Virus record (IMG/VR): IMGVR_UViG_3300026209_000259
Span: 1 to 24,401 of that record
Origin: a virus
Reading direction: 5' to 3' (one strand)
DNA length: 24,401 nt
Positions 1 to 6,090 of this stretch are shown here, one piece after another. The first letter of the stretch is position 1, and every line of letters starts with the position of its first letter. Both the position numbers and the translations under genes were made by a program. The notes beneath the pieces were generated by a model. It worked only from the letters and a program-made list of their open reading frames with translations. It ran no database searches and was not told the origin of the DNA.

Positions 1-258
1 ACGAACCAATGGTAATGCTACACCACTCCACTCTTCCGAGCTTGCTGCGGTACCAGTTCTTGAAGCTTCATCAATTAATTGACGAGCTTGGTTTTCCAAT
101 AGAACTGCCATTCCATTTACTTCATGATCTGCTTTCAAACCTTCTAAAAGGCCTGTAGGCTCCCATTTCTTGACTAACTTACGAGTTTGTTCTAATAGTT
201 GTCTTTGTGGATTATATCCATCCATCAAAGATTCTATTGTTGAAGTTCTTTTACTCAT
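1..258 (-). CDS. 23: Major capsid protein, gp23-like, N-terminal 86 residues (runs off the window)
   Basis: This is the start of the T4-type major capsid protein, which forms the hexamers of the icosahedral head. The first 86 codons are visible and the gene continues past base 1. Residues 48-65 (NGMAVLLENQARQLIDEA) and 76-86 (EWSGVALPLVR) match the conserved gp23 N-terminal region of marine T4-like phages as I know it. LIDE|A at residues 61-65 has the (I/L)-x-E form cut by gp21-type proteases and lies almost exactly where T4 gp23 is cut (after residue 65), so residues 1-64 are probably removed during head maturation. The ATG at 258 is preceded by a strong AGGAG (about 265-269). It follows the scaffold gene by 25 bases with no promoter motif between them, so the two are probably co-transcribed. 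Confidence 0.93.
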   Translation of the reverse strand, partial: MSKRTSTIESLMDGYNPQRQLLEQTRKLVKKWEPTGLLEGLKADHEVNGMAVLLENQARQLIDEASRTGTAASSEEWSGVALPLVR

Positions 259-283
259 TATAGTCTCCTAATAGTAAAATTTG

Positions 284-1540
284 TTAAATTATGTTAGCTA
301 ACTTCTTAAAGCGTGCTTTCACATCAGAACCTTCAGAAATTACTTTCTTAGATACTGGTTTTGTAGAAGCAACTGCTTTCGAACTTGAACCTTTCGATTC
401 TTTAATAGGCTTACGACCTTTGAAAGACTCAGCAAGTGTAGAATACACGAGTTTAATCTCTCTAATGTTTTTAGTTCTATCAAATGTTTCAACTACTTTC
501 ATTTTCTGTTCATTAGATAAACCGAAAACTCTAAATAGTTTGTTTGAAAACAATAGTTTTGCGTTTAATAGGTTAACTTCATTTAGTTTAGCACGCAGAT
601 ATTTTACAACATCTCTATGCTCTTTAATTTCTGCTTTAAGGGCATCCACCGCGTCTTCATCTTCATCAGAAACTTCATCTTCTTCAGAAAGTGCTTTCAA
701 CACTTCTTCTAAATCGATGTCGTCTTCATCAGAGATTTCATCTTCTTCTTTGACTACTTCGTCTTCAGAGTTTTCCTTACCAGCTTCGGAATCACTTCCT
801 TCGCCTTCAGGACCCTGAGCACCAGTCTTAGAAGAGTCAGCTGCATCAGCAGCGACTTTGTTGTCAGCTTTACCAATATCAGAAGATACATCGTTTTCTG
901 CTACATTTGCATCAGGTTGTTCTTCAGCTGGAGCTTCTTCAGCACCATCTTCAACATCCTCATCCTCATATTCTTCAGAAACTTCTGCTTCATCATCTTC
1001 ATCTTCTAACTCACGAAGTATTGCTTCAAGGTCGAGTTCTTCTTCGTCTTCATCAGACATTTCATCTTCCTCAGCAATTTCTTCTTCGTCATCTTCATCA
1101 GATATTTCATCTTCTTCAGCAACTGGTTCAACATCATCCTCATCTGCTAATTCATCTTGTTCGTTAGCTGCGTTACCAGGTTCATCTACAGATTCACCTG
1201 CTTCGCCGCCAGCTGGATCTTCAGCAGCTTCTGAATCAGGGTCTACTTCTGCTTCTTCGACTGCGCCATCTTCATCAGATGCCTCGTCTTCTTCAGATAC
1301 AGGACCACCTGCTTCATCACTTGCAGGATCAACTACATCATCTTCATCAGATAATTCGTCTTGTTCTGCTACTTCTGCTTCTTCTCCATCTTCGTCTTCG
1401 ATTTCAGATTGGATTTTCTTAGCCAACATTGATTTTAACTTTGGTGTAAATGCTTCCTCAAGCGCCATTTTAGCATTTGCTAGAGCTGTTTCACGAACTG
1501 CTTTTGCGTCTGCAATGGCTTCTTTTAGTAAATCATCCAT
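284..1540 (-). CDS. 22: Prohead core scaffold protein, gp22-like, with acidic repeats
   Basis: The 418-residue product most likely forms the internal scaffold around which the capsid assembles and which the prohead protease later destroys. Residues 1-45 are a helical, charged N-terminus. Residues 46-298 are extremely acidic, with seven imperfect copies of a unit like EEDEISDEDD (near 59, 83, 127, 142, 157, 265 and 286). Residues 299-372 are a predicted helical domain containing LNEVNLLNAKLLFSNKLF, which resembles the C-terminal scaffold domain of marine T4-like phages. Residues 373-418 form a basic Lys/Ser-rich tail. Position directly before the capsid gene matches gp22 in T4. LLKE|A at residues 4-8 fits a gp21-type site. 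The acidic middle makes long Ser-rich open frames on the opposite strand, which are not genes. GGAG about nine bases upstream supports the ATG at 1540. Confidence 0.85.
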   Translation of the reverse strand: MDDLLKEAIADAKAVRETALANAKMALEEAFTPKLKSMLAKKIQSEIEDEDGEEAEVAEQDELSDEDDVVDPASDEAGGPVSEEDEASDEDGAVEEAEVDPDSEAAEDPAGGEAGESVDEPGNAANEQDELADEDDVEPVAEEDEISDEDDEEEIAEEDEMSDEDEEELDLEAILRELEDEDDEAEVSEEYEDEDVEDGAEEAPAEEQPDANVAENDVSSDIGKADNKVAADAADSSKTGAQGPEGEGSDSEAGKENSEDEVVKEEDEISDEDDIDLEEVLKALSEEDEVSDEDEDAVDALKAEIKEHRDVVKYLRAKLNEVNLLNAKLLFSNKLFRVFGLSNEQKMKVVETFDRTKNIREIKLVYSTLAESFKGRKPIKESKGSSSKAVASTKPVSKKVISEGSDVKARFKKLANII

Positions 1541-1701
1541 TGTTATTCTCCGTTTGGATTCAGTATTGTTATTAGGAACAATAATTAAGATTAATTATTT
1601 AATCGGTTACACTTTATGAGTGGCGGAAATGCCGAAAGTGTATTTCATTTTATATAAATAGTATAAAATGTAAAAAAACGAACACGAAGTGTGTATTTTT
1701 T
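1541..1701 (-). promoter_or_regulatory. Structured 5' leader of the scaffold/capsid transcript
   Basis: This is the largest non-coding gap in the window. From the promoter-like motif (1660-1653) to the scaffold ATG there are about 110 bases with three inverted repeats: 8 bp arms at 1608-1615 and 1635-1642 enclosing an inner GGC/GCC stem (1622-1624 with 1631-1633); perfect 8 bp arms at 1580-1587 and 1592-1599 with a 4-base loop; and perfect 7 bp arms at 1564-1570 and 1577-1583 with a 6-base loop. The last two overlap at 1580-1583 and so exclude each other. None is followed by a U-run on the minus strand, so they do not look like terminators. A role in mRNA stability or translation of the scaffold is inference. 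Confidence 0.5.
1653..1660 (-). promoter_or_regulatory. Putative late promoter upstream of scaffold/capsid genes
   Basis: TATTTATA is read on the minus strand, and its complement TATAAATA is the T4 late-promoter box. It lies just after the terminator behind bS21 and about 110 bases before the scaffold ATG. Three more exact copies and one near-copy sit in the other intergenic gaps. The orientation is opposite to the T4 box, so the promoter role is inferred from position and recurrence only. Confidence 0.45.
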
Positions 1702-1703
1702 TT
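1672..1703 (-). terminator. Rho-independent terminator after bS21
   Basis: On the minus strand an A-run (1703-1696) is followed by a short stem ACAC/GTGT (1692-1689 pairing with 1685-1682) with loop TTC, then a run of seven T (1678-1672). The A- and T-runs can extend the stem, so the element could work in both directions. It overlaps the bS21 stop codon and separates the small-protein cassette from the scaffold/capsid genes. The GC content of the stem is low, so it may be leaky. Confidence 0.55.
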
Positions 1704-1899
1704 AATCTTTTTCTTTTAGTACTTTGTACTTATTTCTTAAAATAGCTTTCTTTTTCTTCTCTCGAAGTAAATCAGACTTTTTTCTGTAGAATGATCGTTC
1801 TCTTAATTCCAACATCAGTCCACTTTGTTTGACTTTCCTCTTAAAAATTGAAAGTGCTTTTTCTATCGATTGTCCTTTTCGGACTTCTACTTTAATCAA
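1702..1899 (-). CDS. rpsU: Ribosomal protein bS21 (phage-encoded)
   Basis: This 65-residue basic protein matches bacterial bS21, the small protein of the 30S platform near the anti-Shine-Dalgarno end of 16S rRNA. MIKVEVRKGQSIEKAL, FKRKVKQSG and ELRERSFYRKKSDLLREKKKK follow the whole bS21 length and pattern (beta start, FKR, R-R-x-F/Y, then a long basic helix). Phage-encoded bS21 is known from marine viruses. The start codon is TTG at 1899-1897, preceded by AGAGG at about 1905-1909; there is no in-frame ATG near. The gene lies 12 bases after the upstream stop and is followed at once by a terminator. A role in steering host ribosomes to phage mRNA is a common proposal, not shown here. Confidence 0.88.
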   Translation of the reverse strand: MIKVEVRKGQSIEKALSIFKRKVKQSGLMLELRERSFYRKKSDLLREKKKKAILRNKYKVLKEKD

Positions 1900-1911
1900 T
1901 ATAACCTCTAC

Positions 1912-2355
1912 TTATTTTTTCTTATTTGTTTCTGGATCATATCCATATTGTTTGTCGAAAAATAAATCTTCATTAGACCATTTTCTTAACAATTTTGCAA
2001 TTTTATTAATGTTCTTCAAATTACCAGCTTTAGTCTTCCTTGAATCACCTTTAGCTTGGAACACTACCTCATACTTTTTATCCATCATAAAATACAACCA
2101 ATCTCTATGTAGACCAGAATGTGGATTTCTTCTTGCTACCTGATACTTAATAGCATAATAAATAGGATGGGGAAACATTTCCTCTGTACCGACCTCAATA
2201 TGTCCACCACCATCTTTTTGAAATTTTTTCCAAATCTTATCTAAAAATTTGTGAATTTCTGCCTTTGTTTTTTTAGGCACTCCTGATCCTGACTTTGTTC
2301 TAAATCTATATAATCGAGTAGGATTTTCTTCTAATAATTCTTTCAGTTTAATCAT
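1912..2355 (-). CDS. Putative capsid-targeted internal protein (147 aa), unknown function
   Basis: I do not recognise the body of this protein. It opens with MIKLKELLEEN, the leader shared by the neighbouring genes, ending in L-E-E before Asn as a possible prohead-protease site. The rest is basic and mixed alpha/beta, with aromatic stretches such as DWLYFMMDKKYEVVF (about residues 85-99) and a Lys-rich tail. The start overlaps the preceding stop as ATGA, implying translational coupling. From leader and location between protease and scaffold I infer a protein packed in the capsid. Confidence 0.75.
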   Translation of the reverse strand: MIKLKELLEENPTRLYRFRTKSGSGVPKKTKAEIHKFLDKIWKKFQKDGGGHIEVGTEEMFPHPIYYAIKYQVARRNPHSGLHRDWLYFMMDKKYEVVFQAKGDSRKTKAGNLKNINKIAKLLRKWSNEDLFFDKQYGYDPETNKKK

Positions 2356-2996
2356 TAGTCTGTTTCGTTATCTGCTTTATAATTAGCGTCTACATAATTG
2401 AAAAGTTCTTTTTTCTTCTCATCATCTAATTCATCTGGTGAACTTACACCAAACTTTGCTAATGCTTTCTGAAAGAATGCTTCGTAATCACCTTCTTCAA
2501 TTGAATTACCTTTAACTCCAACATCTTCTGCATCTTCTGCTGAATCATCCCCATCCATTTCAAAATATCTACCAAGTACATGGCCCATATCTTCATACAA
2601 TCCACCTAATCTTTGTTGTAAGGAATTAGATTCTTTTGCAATTTTACCAAATGATTTTGATAGATTTGTTAATTCTTTCATATTACGATTTACAGTAACT
2701 TTATCAAACCAATCATTTGTTTCACCTAAAGTGTATGATTTTGCTTGTTCAGCAATTCTTGATAAGTTTTCAGCAACATCTTTAATATTATTATCATTTG
2801 AAAATGTTTCACCGAAACTTGAAAATTGCCCCATTGCTTCTTTAATTTCTTTTGCAGAAACTTTCTCTTGTGTACCATAAATATCTTCTACAATATCACT
2901 TAAGCCTGTATTTGTTCCGCCTCCAATTGCTGGTGTACTAACTACTCCACCTACTACTGAAAAGCCTTCATTTATTATATCTTTTAATTTTGCCAT
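2355..2996 (-). CDS. Putative prohead core/internal virion protein (213 aa)
   Basis: The protein starts MAKLKDIINEGFSVVGG, a variant of the cassette leader with I-N-E|G as a likely cleavage site. The body is helical and acidic. The C-terminal motif (about residues 172-208: FFQKALAKFGVSSPDELDD and then LFNYVDANYKA) resembles a domain I know from internal virion proteins of marine T4-like phages. It is the only cassette gene with its own promoter-like motif (3017-3024) and has AGGAG about 8 bases before its ATG, which suggests strong separate expression, as for an abundant core protein. The function is inferred. Confidence 0.72.
   Translation of the reverse strand: MAKLKDIINEGFSVVGGVVSTPAIGGGTNTGLSDIVEDIYGTQEKVSAKEIKEAMGQFSSFGETFSNDNNIKDVAENLSRIAEQAKSYTLGETNDWFDKVTVNRNMKELTNLSKSFGKIAKESNSLQQRLGGLYEDMGHVLGRYFEMDGDDSAEDAEDVGVKGNSIEEGDYEAFFQKALAKFGVSSPDELDDEKKKELFNYVDANYKADNETD
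2971..2990 (-). repeat. DNA copy of the leader sequence in the 213-aa gene
   Basis: These 20 bases are identical to 6056-6075 in the 151-residue gene and encode the core K-L-K-D-I-I of the leader. Identity at the DNA level beyond the protein need points to spread by duplication or recombination. Confidence 0.55.
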
Positions 2997-3016
2997 TTTG
3001 AATCTCCTAATTCATT

Positions 3017-3024
3017 TATAAATA
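3017..3024 (-). promoter_or_regulatory. Putative late promoter before the 213-aa core protein
   Basis: TATTTATA is read on the minus strand in the 31-base gap between two genes, 20 bases before the ATG at 2996, with an AGGAG between. It matches the motif in the other intergenic gaps. Confidence 0.45.
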
Positions 3025-3027
3025 TCA

Positions 3028-3426
3028 TTAACGGCGTTTTTTACCACCCAAATACTTACGAAATCTATTTTCTACTTTACTCCATAATACTTTTAACATA
3101 TCACCAACACCATGACTTGTATTAGAAGCCTTACCTGAATCTAATCCTCGAATCAAATCCATCGCATCATATTTGTTATTCTTTACACCACTTAACATTA
3201 TTGCAATTGCTCTTTGTGATGATTTATTAAAAATTTTTCCCATTTCTTTAATGTCTGTTTCTACATGCTTTTGAGCTTCTTTATTTGAATAAGGTAACTT
3301 ATGGGCTGTCATCTCATCAACACCTTGTTTAACAAATTCTGTAATTAATTGTTCTAAAACATCTGGTTCATCGTAATCTTCACCAAGTCTAAAATCTTTC
3401 CATTGTGCCCACATTTTTGGATTCAT
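3028..3426 (-). CDS. Hypothetical protein (132 aa), no leader
   Basis: I do not recognise this protein. It is largely helical, with an acidic N-terminal part (residues 1-50) and a strongly basic C-terminus ending KYLGGKKRR. It lacks the MIKLK leader of its neighbours, starting MNPKMWAQWKDFRLGED. Its start overlaps the stop of the 404-residue gene. The basic tail could bind nucleic acid or the acidic scaffold; that is inference from charge alone. Confidence 0.65.
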   Translation of the reverse strand: MNPKMWAQWKDFRLGEDYDEPDVLEQLITEFVKQGVDEMTAHKLPYSNKEAQKHVETDIKEMGKIFNKSSQRAIAIMLSGVKNNKYDAMDLIRGLDSGKASNTSHGVGDMLKVLWSKVENRFRKYLGGKKRR

Positions 3427-4640
3427 TATCTTTTCCTCTTATACATAGTAATTTTTCTTTTCATTGTTGAAGATGATAATTCTTTGTTTGCATTAACTAA
3501 CGCTTCAACAAATCCCATAAGAACTCCATTCTTTTTCAATATGTATTCTATATTTTCAACATCACCCTTTTTAGCTCTTTTAGCCAATTCTGTAAATTTT
3601 CGTGATAAACTATCTTGTAAGGTTTTTAAATTTACTACACCATATCCTTGAATATGTACTTGTGGATTCTTTGGATCAAACTTTCCGTCTTTCATATCTT
3701 TATCTACATAGATAAGATTTTCTTTTAAATGTCTATCTTCTGGACCTGTTCCACCTGATGATTTTAATTTTTTGTGTGGTGGTTCTGCTGACATTGTATA
3801 ACCACAACTCTCTAACTTATCAATCTTTCTTTTTCTATCCCATATATTCTTTTTTCGTTTATCACCAATCCATACATTTTTATTTTGATCTAATTTTTTT
3901 AACAACAAAGGTAATTTAGTTACTTCTGAACTATTCAATCTAAATTTAATAGTATCCATTCCTACTGCATCTACTTTACCACCCCAAAGTTTAATTGCTC
4001 TTTCTAATCTATTTTTTAATTTACTATCACCTACATTACCTAAATGATATTTTTCAAATTCTAAAATTACTGAAGATTCTTTTATTTCAGCAAAATATCC
4101 TATTTTTTCATATTCCCTTTTTACATTTGGTTTATCTATAATAATCAATTCTTTTCCAGATTTCTTATGTGTAACTTTTACTGTTTTACCTCTTTTATAT
4201 GTAAGTCCTAAATCTGATTCCTTTACTTCAACTGGCTCATATCCTCTTTTCTTTTTATTTTTCTTTGTTTGGTGTCCAGGTGTGTTAGATTTATTTCCAC
4301 TATCATCCCAATCATAAGTGTCTGGTTCTGCTATTCTACCCATATCTCCTGAACCCATTGAACCTGCGTGATGCTTACTAAAAGTAGATGTTGAATCAGA
4401 AGTTCCCTTTTGTGAATCTGGTTCATCTTTTACTTTTTTAATTTTTCTGAAATCTTTTTCTTTATTGGGTAGTGAACCACCTTGAAGGGATTCTTCAAAA
4501 TTTTCTTTCTTGAATGCAAAACCATGACCAGTAAAAATCTTACCTAACTCCATACCTTTAGATTCATTTACAGAACAACAATCACCACCACATTCACAGT
4601 CATCTTTCTTAACTTCTATTAAATTTTTTAACTTAATCAT
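3426..4640 (-). CDS. Putative capsid-targeted internal protein (404 aa) with N-terminal Cys cluster
   Basis: This is the largest cassette protein, of unknown function. It begins MIKLKNLIEVKKDD, a form of the shared leader, and is followed by a Cys cluster C15-x-C17-x3-C21-C22 that could bind a metal. A second gp21-like site, SVNE|S, follows at residues 23-27. Residues 30-135 are low complexity and polar, rich in Ser, Gly, Asp and Lys. Residues 136-404 are basic with alternating strands and helices, including a Lys/Arg-rich stretch near 258-275. High positive charge would suit a protein packed with DNA. Start and stop overlap the neighbouring genes. Confidence 0.7.
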   Translation of the reverse strand: MIKLKNLIEVKKDDCECGGDCCSVNESKGMELGKIFTGHGFAFKKENFEESLQGGSLPNKEKDFRKIKKVKDEPDSQKGTSDSTSTFSKHHAGSMGSGDMGRIAEPDTYDWDDSGNKSNTPGHQTKKNKKKRGYEPVEVKESDLGLTYKRGKTVKVTHKKSGKELIIIDKPNVKREYEKIGYFAEIKESSVILEFEKYHLGNVGDSKLKNRLERAIKLWGGKVDAVGMDTIKFRLNSSEVTKLPLLLKKLDQNKNVWIGDKRKKNIWDRKRKIDKLESCGYTMSAEPPHKKLKSSGGTGPEDRHLKENLIYVDKDMKDGKFDPKNPQVHIQGYGVVNLKTLQDSLSRKFTELAKRAKKGDVENIEYILKKNGVLMGFVEALVNANKELSSSTMKRKITMYKRKR

Positions 4641-4957
4641 TAGAATTCAAATCCTGGTGGTGTTCCATATTCACTTTTCTTAATTGCATTCCACACACCT
4701 TTAAGTTCATAATACCAAAACTTCTTAGTATCCAATACCCAAAACTTACCTCTTGGTACTTTTGATGTTTTCTTTGGTCCAAATTTATTTGTCATTGGTG
4801 CTCCATCATCCCAAGTCTTATTAGTTTGTTGAGCCTTTACTGAAGTTTTACCATCACCAACTGCTTGATAAACTTTTGAACCAGGATAATCTCCCTTTAA
4901 AGATACGATAGCTTTTTTACTATCTACTTCATTTAATATGTCGGTTAACTTAATCAT
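4640..4957 (-). CDS. Putative capsid-targeted small protein (105 aa)
   Basis: The function is unknown. The leader MIKLTDILNEV gives an L-N-E|V site. The remaining 95 residues are basic and strand-rich, with a C-terminal block (about 68-87: RGKFWVLDTKKFWYYELKG) that resembles blocks in the next two upstream proteins, suggesting a shared small fold. The ATG overlaps the preceding stop by 4 bases. Confidence 0.7.
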   Translation of the reverse strand: MIKLTDILNEVDSKKAIVSLKGDYPGSKVYQAVGDGKTSVKAQQTNKTWDDGAPMTNKFGPKKTSKVPRGKFWVLDTKKFWYYELKGVWNAIKKSEYGTPPGFEF

Positions 4958-5334
4958 TTTTTATATTTCAACCACTTTTTCCATAATGTATAATCAATAA
5001 TTTTTGAACTTCTTGGTTCTAAATCTTTTGGTTTACCAGTAGCTCTTTTTCTGTATGAAATTTCACCAGCCCATTTTTCTTTATAATCCACAATAAAAAC
5101 ACCACCTGGTATATTACTAATTTGTTGTCCTTTTCTAAGTCTATACTTAACTAATTCTTTAGTGTAAATCATTTTATTTCCACCAGGACCTGCTGTTGAC
5201 CATTGACCTGTTGGTATATCTTTATCACCATAAACATAAACATCGAATGGTTTTTTCACAGTCCAATGTGATGTATCATCACCATACAGATAATGTTTGT
5301 AAGCTTCTGGTATTAAAGTTTTTAACTTAATCAT
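4954..5334 (-). CDS. Putative capsid-targeted small protein (126 aa)
   Basis: The function is unknown. The leader MIKLKTLIPEA gives an I-P-E|A site. The body is rich in aromatic residues and beta-prone (DVYVYGDKD, then IPGGVFIVDYKEKW at about 80-93) with a basic C-terminus. The pattern of a G-D turn, a Gly before F-x-V-x-D, and a Trp parallels the 105- and 151-residue neighbours. It starts one base after the stop of the preceding gene. Confidence 0.7.
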   Translation of the reverse strand: MIKLKTLIPEAYKHYLYGDDTSHWTVKKPFDVYVYGDKDIPTGQWSTAGPGGNKMIYTKELVKYRLRKGQQISNIPGGVFIVDYKEKWAGEISYRKRATGKPKDLEPRSSKIIDYTLWKKWLKYKK

Positions 5335-5335
5335 T

Positions 5336-5629
5336 TTACTTCCAGGCTTTCACATAATCTTTCATAAGACTATCTAATGTTTTCTTAACTTTCTTTTCCC
5401 ATTGACCTAATTTTTTATCTCTACCTTTTAACAATTTACTATTGTTATTCCATCTATCATCTTCATATTCTATACTATCTGAATCAAATGAACCACCTCT
5501 TTTTTGATCTATGTTTTTCTTAAATTCAGCCAAATGACCTTCAACATTACGGACATGAGAGTATAAATCACCCCATTCATTTAATTGTTCTTTTGCTGAT
5601 TCGTTTAATATTTTTTTTAACTTAATCAT
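5336..5629 (-). CDS. Putative capsid-targeted small protein (97 aa)
   Basis: The function is unknown. I place the start at the ATG at 5629, giving MIKLKKILNES, because this aligns with the leader of the neighbours and overlaps the preceding stop as ATGA; an ATG at 5644 would add only five residues (MDTFK). L-N-E|S and a nearby second L-N-E (residues 15-17) are possible cleavage sites. The rest is charged and helical, likely coiled, with a basic C-terminus (KKTLDSLMKDYVKAWK). Confidence 0.68.
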   Translation of the reverse strand: MIKLKKILNESAKEQLNEWGDLYSHVRNVEGHLAEFKKNIDQKRGGSFDSDSIEYEDDRWNNNSKLLKGRDKKLGQWEKKVKKTLDSLMKDYVKAWK

Positions 5630-6081
5630 TTTAAAAGTGTCCAAGTAGTAGGTTTACCATATTTTGCTTTATAATACCATTTCTTATCTTTCATACTAAA
5701 AATATAAGCAAATTCTTCACCACTATGAAATTTTATTGCATCTCTATTTTTCCACTTACTTGTAGCATTACTTTTCTCTCCTCTATCTCTACCATAAAAT
5801 ACAGTTTCACCTTTTTTTGGACTTTCAAATGAATGGTCTTTTCCACCCTTCATACTTTTATCAATAGAAGAAATACCTTGTTGTCCAAGTTTTAATAGTT
5901 GTTTAACTTTCATTGGATTATTATAAAATCTTTTTAAATATTTTCCTGCCCATTCTGGATAACCATCCCAATGTCCGTAAGTACTTACTATTTGTCCATT
6001 AGGTGATTCAATACCAACTAACCATCTTGTACCTTCAGTAATTAATCCGCTCTCTTTTATTATATCTTTTAATTTAATCAT
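5626..6081 (-). CDS. Capsid-targeted protein with YGHWDGYP phage domain (151 aa)
   Basis: Residues 1-11 are the leader MIKLKDIIKES (I-K-E|S) and a second site, I-T-E|G, follows at 14-17. After it comes TRWLVGIESPNGQIVSTYG and HWDGYP (residues 18-42). I recognise this as the small phage domain that usually begins M-G-T-R-S and carries Y-x-H-W-D-G-Y-P; its biochemical role is unknown to me. The C-terminal FAYIFSMKDKKWYYK also fits that family. So a normally free-standing domain appears here behind a packaging leader, and cleavage after E16 would regenerate the usual GTR N-terminus. That is the best evidence in the window that the leader is a detachable module. Confidence 0.75.
   Translation of the reverse strand: MIKLKDIIKESGLITEGTRWLVGIESPNGQIVSTYGHWDGYPEWAGKYLKRFYNNPMKVKQLLKLGQQGISSIDKSMKGGKDHSFESPKKGETVFYGRDRGEKSNATSKWKNRDAIKFHSGEEFAYIFSMKDKKWYYKAKYGKPTTWTLLK
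6053..6081 (-). repeat. DNA copy of the leader sequence in the 151-aa gene
   Basis: This stretch encodes MIKLKDIIK, the closest copy to the consensus. It shares 19 identical bases with 16404-16422 and 20 with 2971-2990; looser copies open the genes starting at 2355, 4640, 4957, 5334, 5629, 19286 and 20822. Confidence 0.6.
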
Positions 6082-6090
6082 CGTATTTTC

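Noticed and set aside
291-1619. Long plus-strand open frames rich in Ser, and one rich in Leu/His, opposite the scaffold gene
   Set aside because: They are complements of the acidic GAA/GAT codons of the scaffold; composition is absurd for proteins and no ribosome site or conserved motif is present.
1608-1642. Hairpin in the scaffold leader as a terminator
   Set aside because: No T-run follows on the minus strand, and the better terminator lies upstream at 1672-1703; this one is inside the leader of the next transcript.
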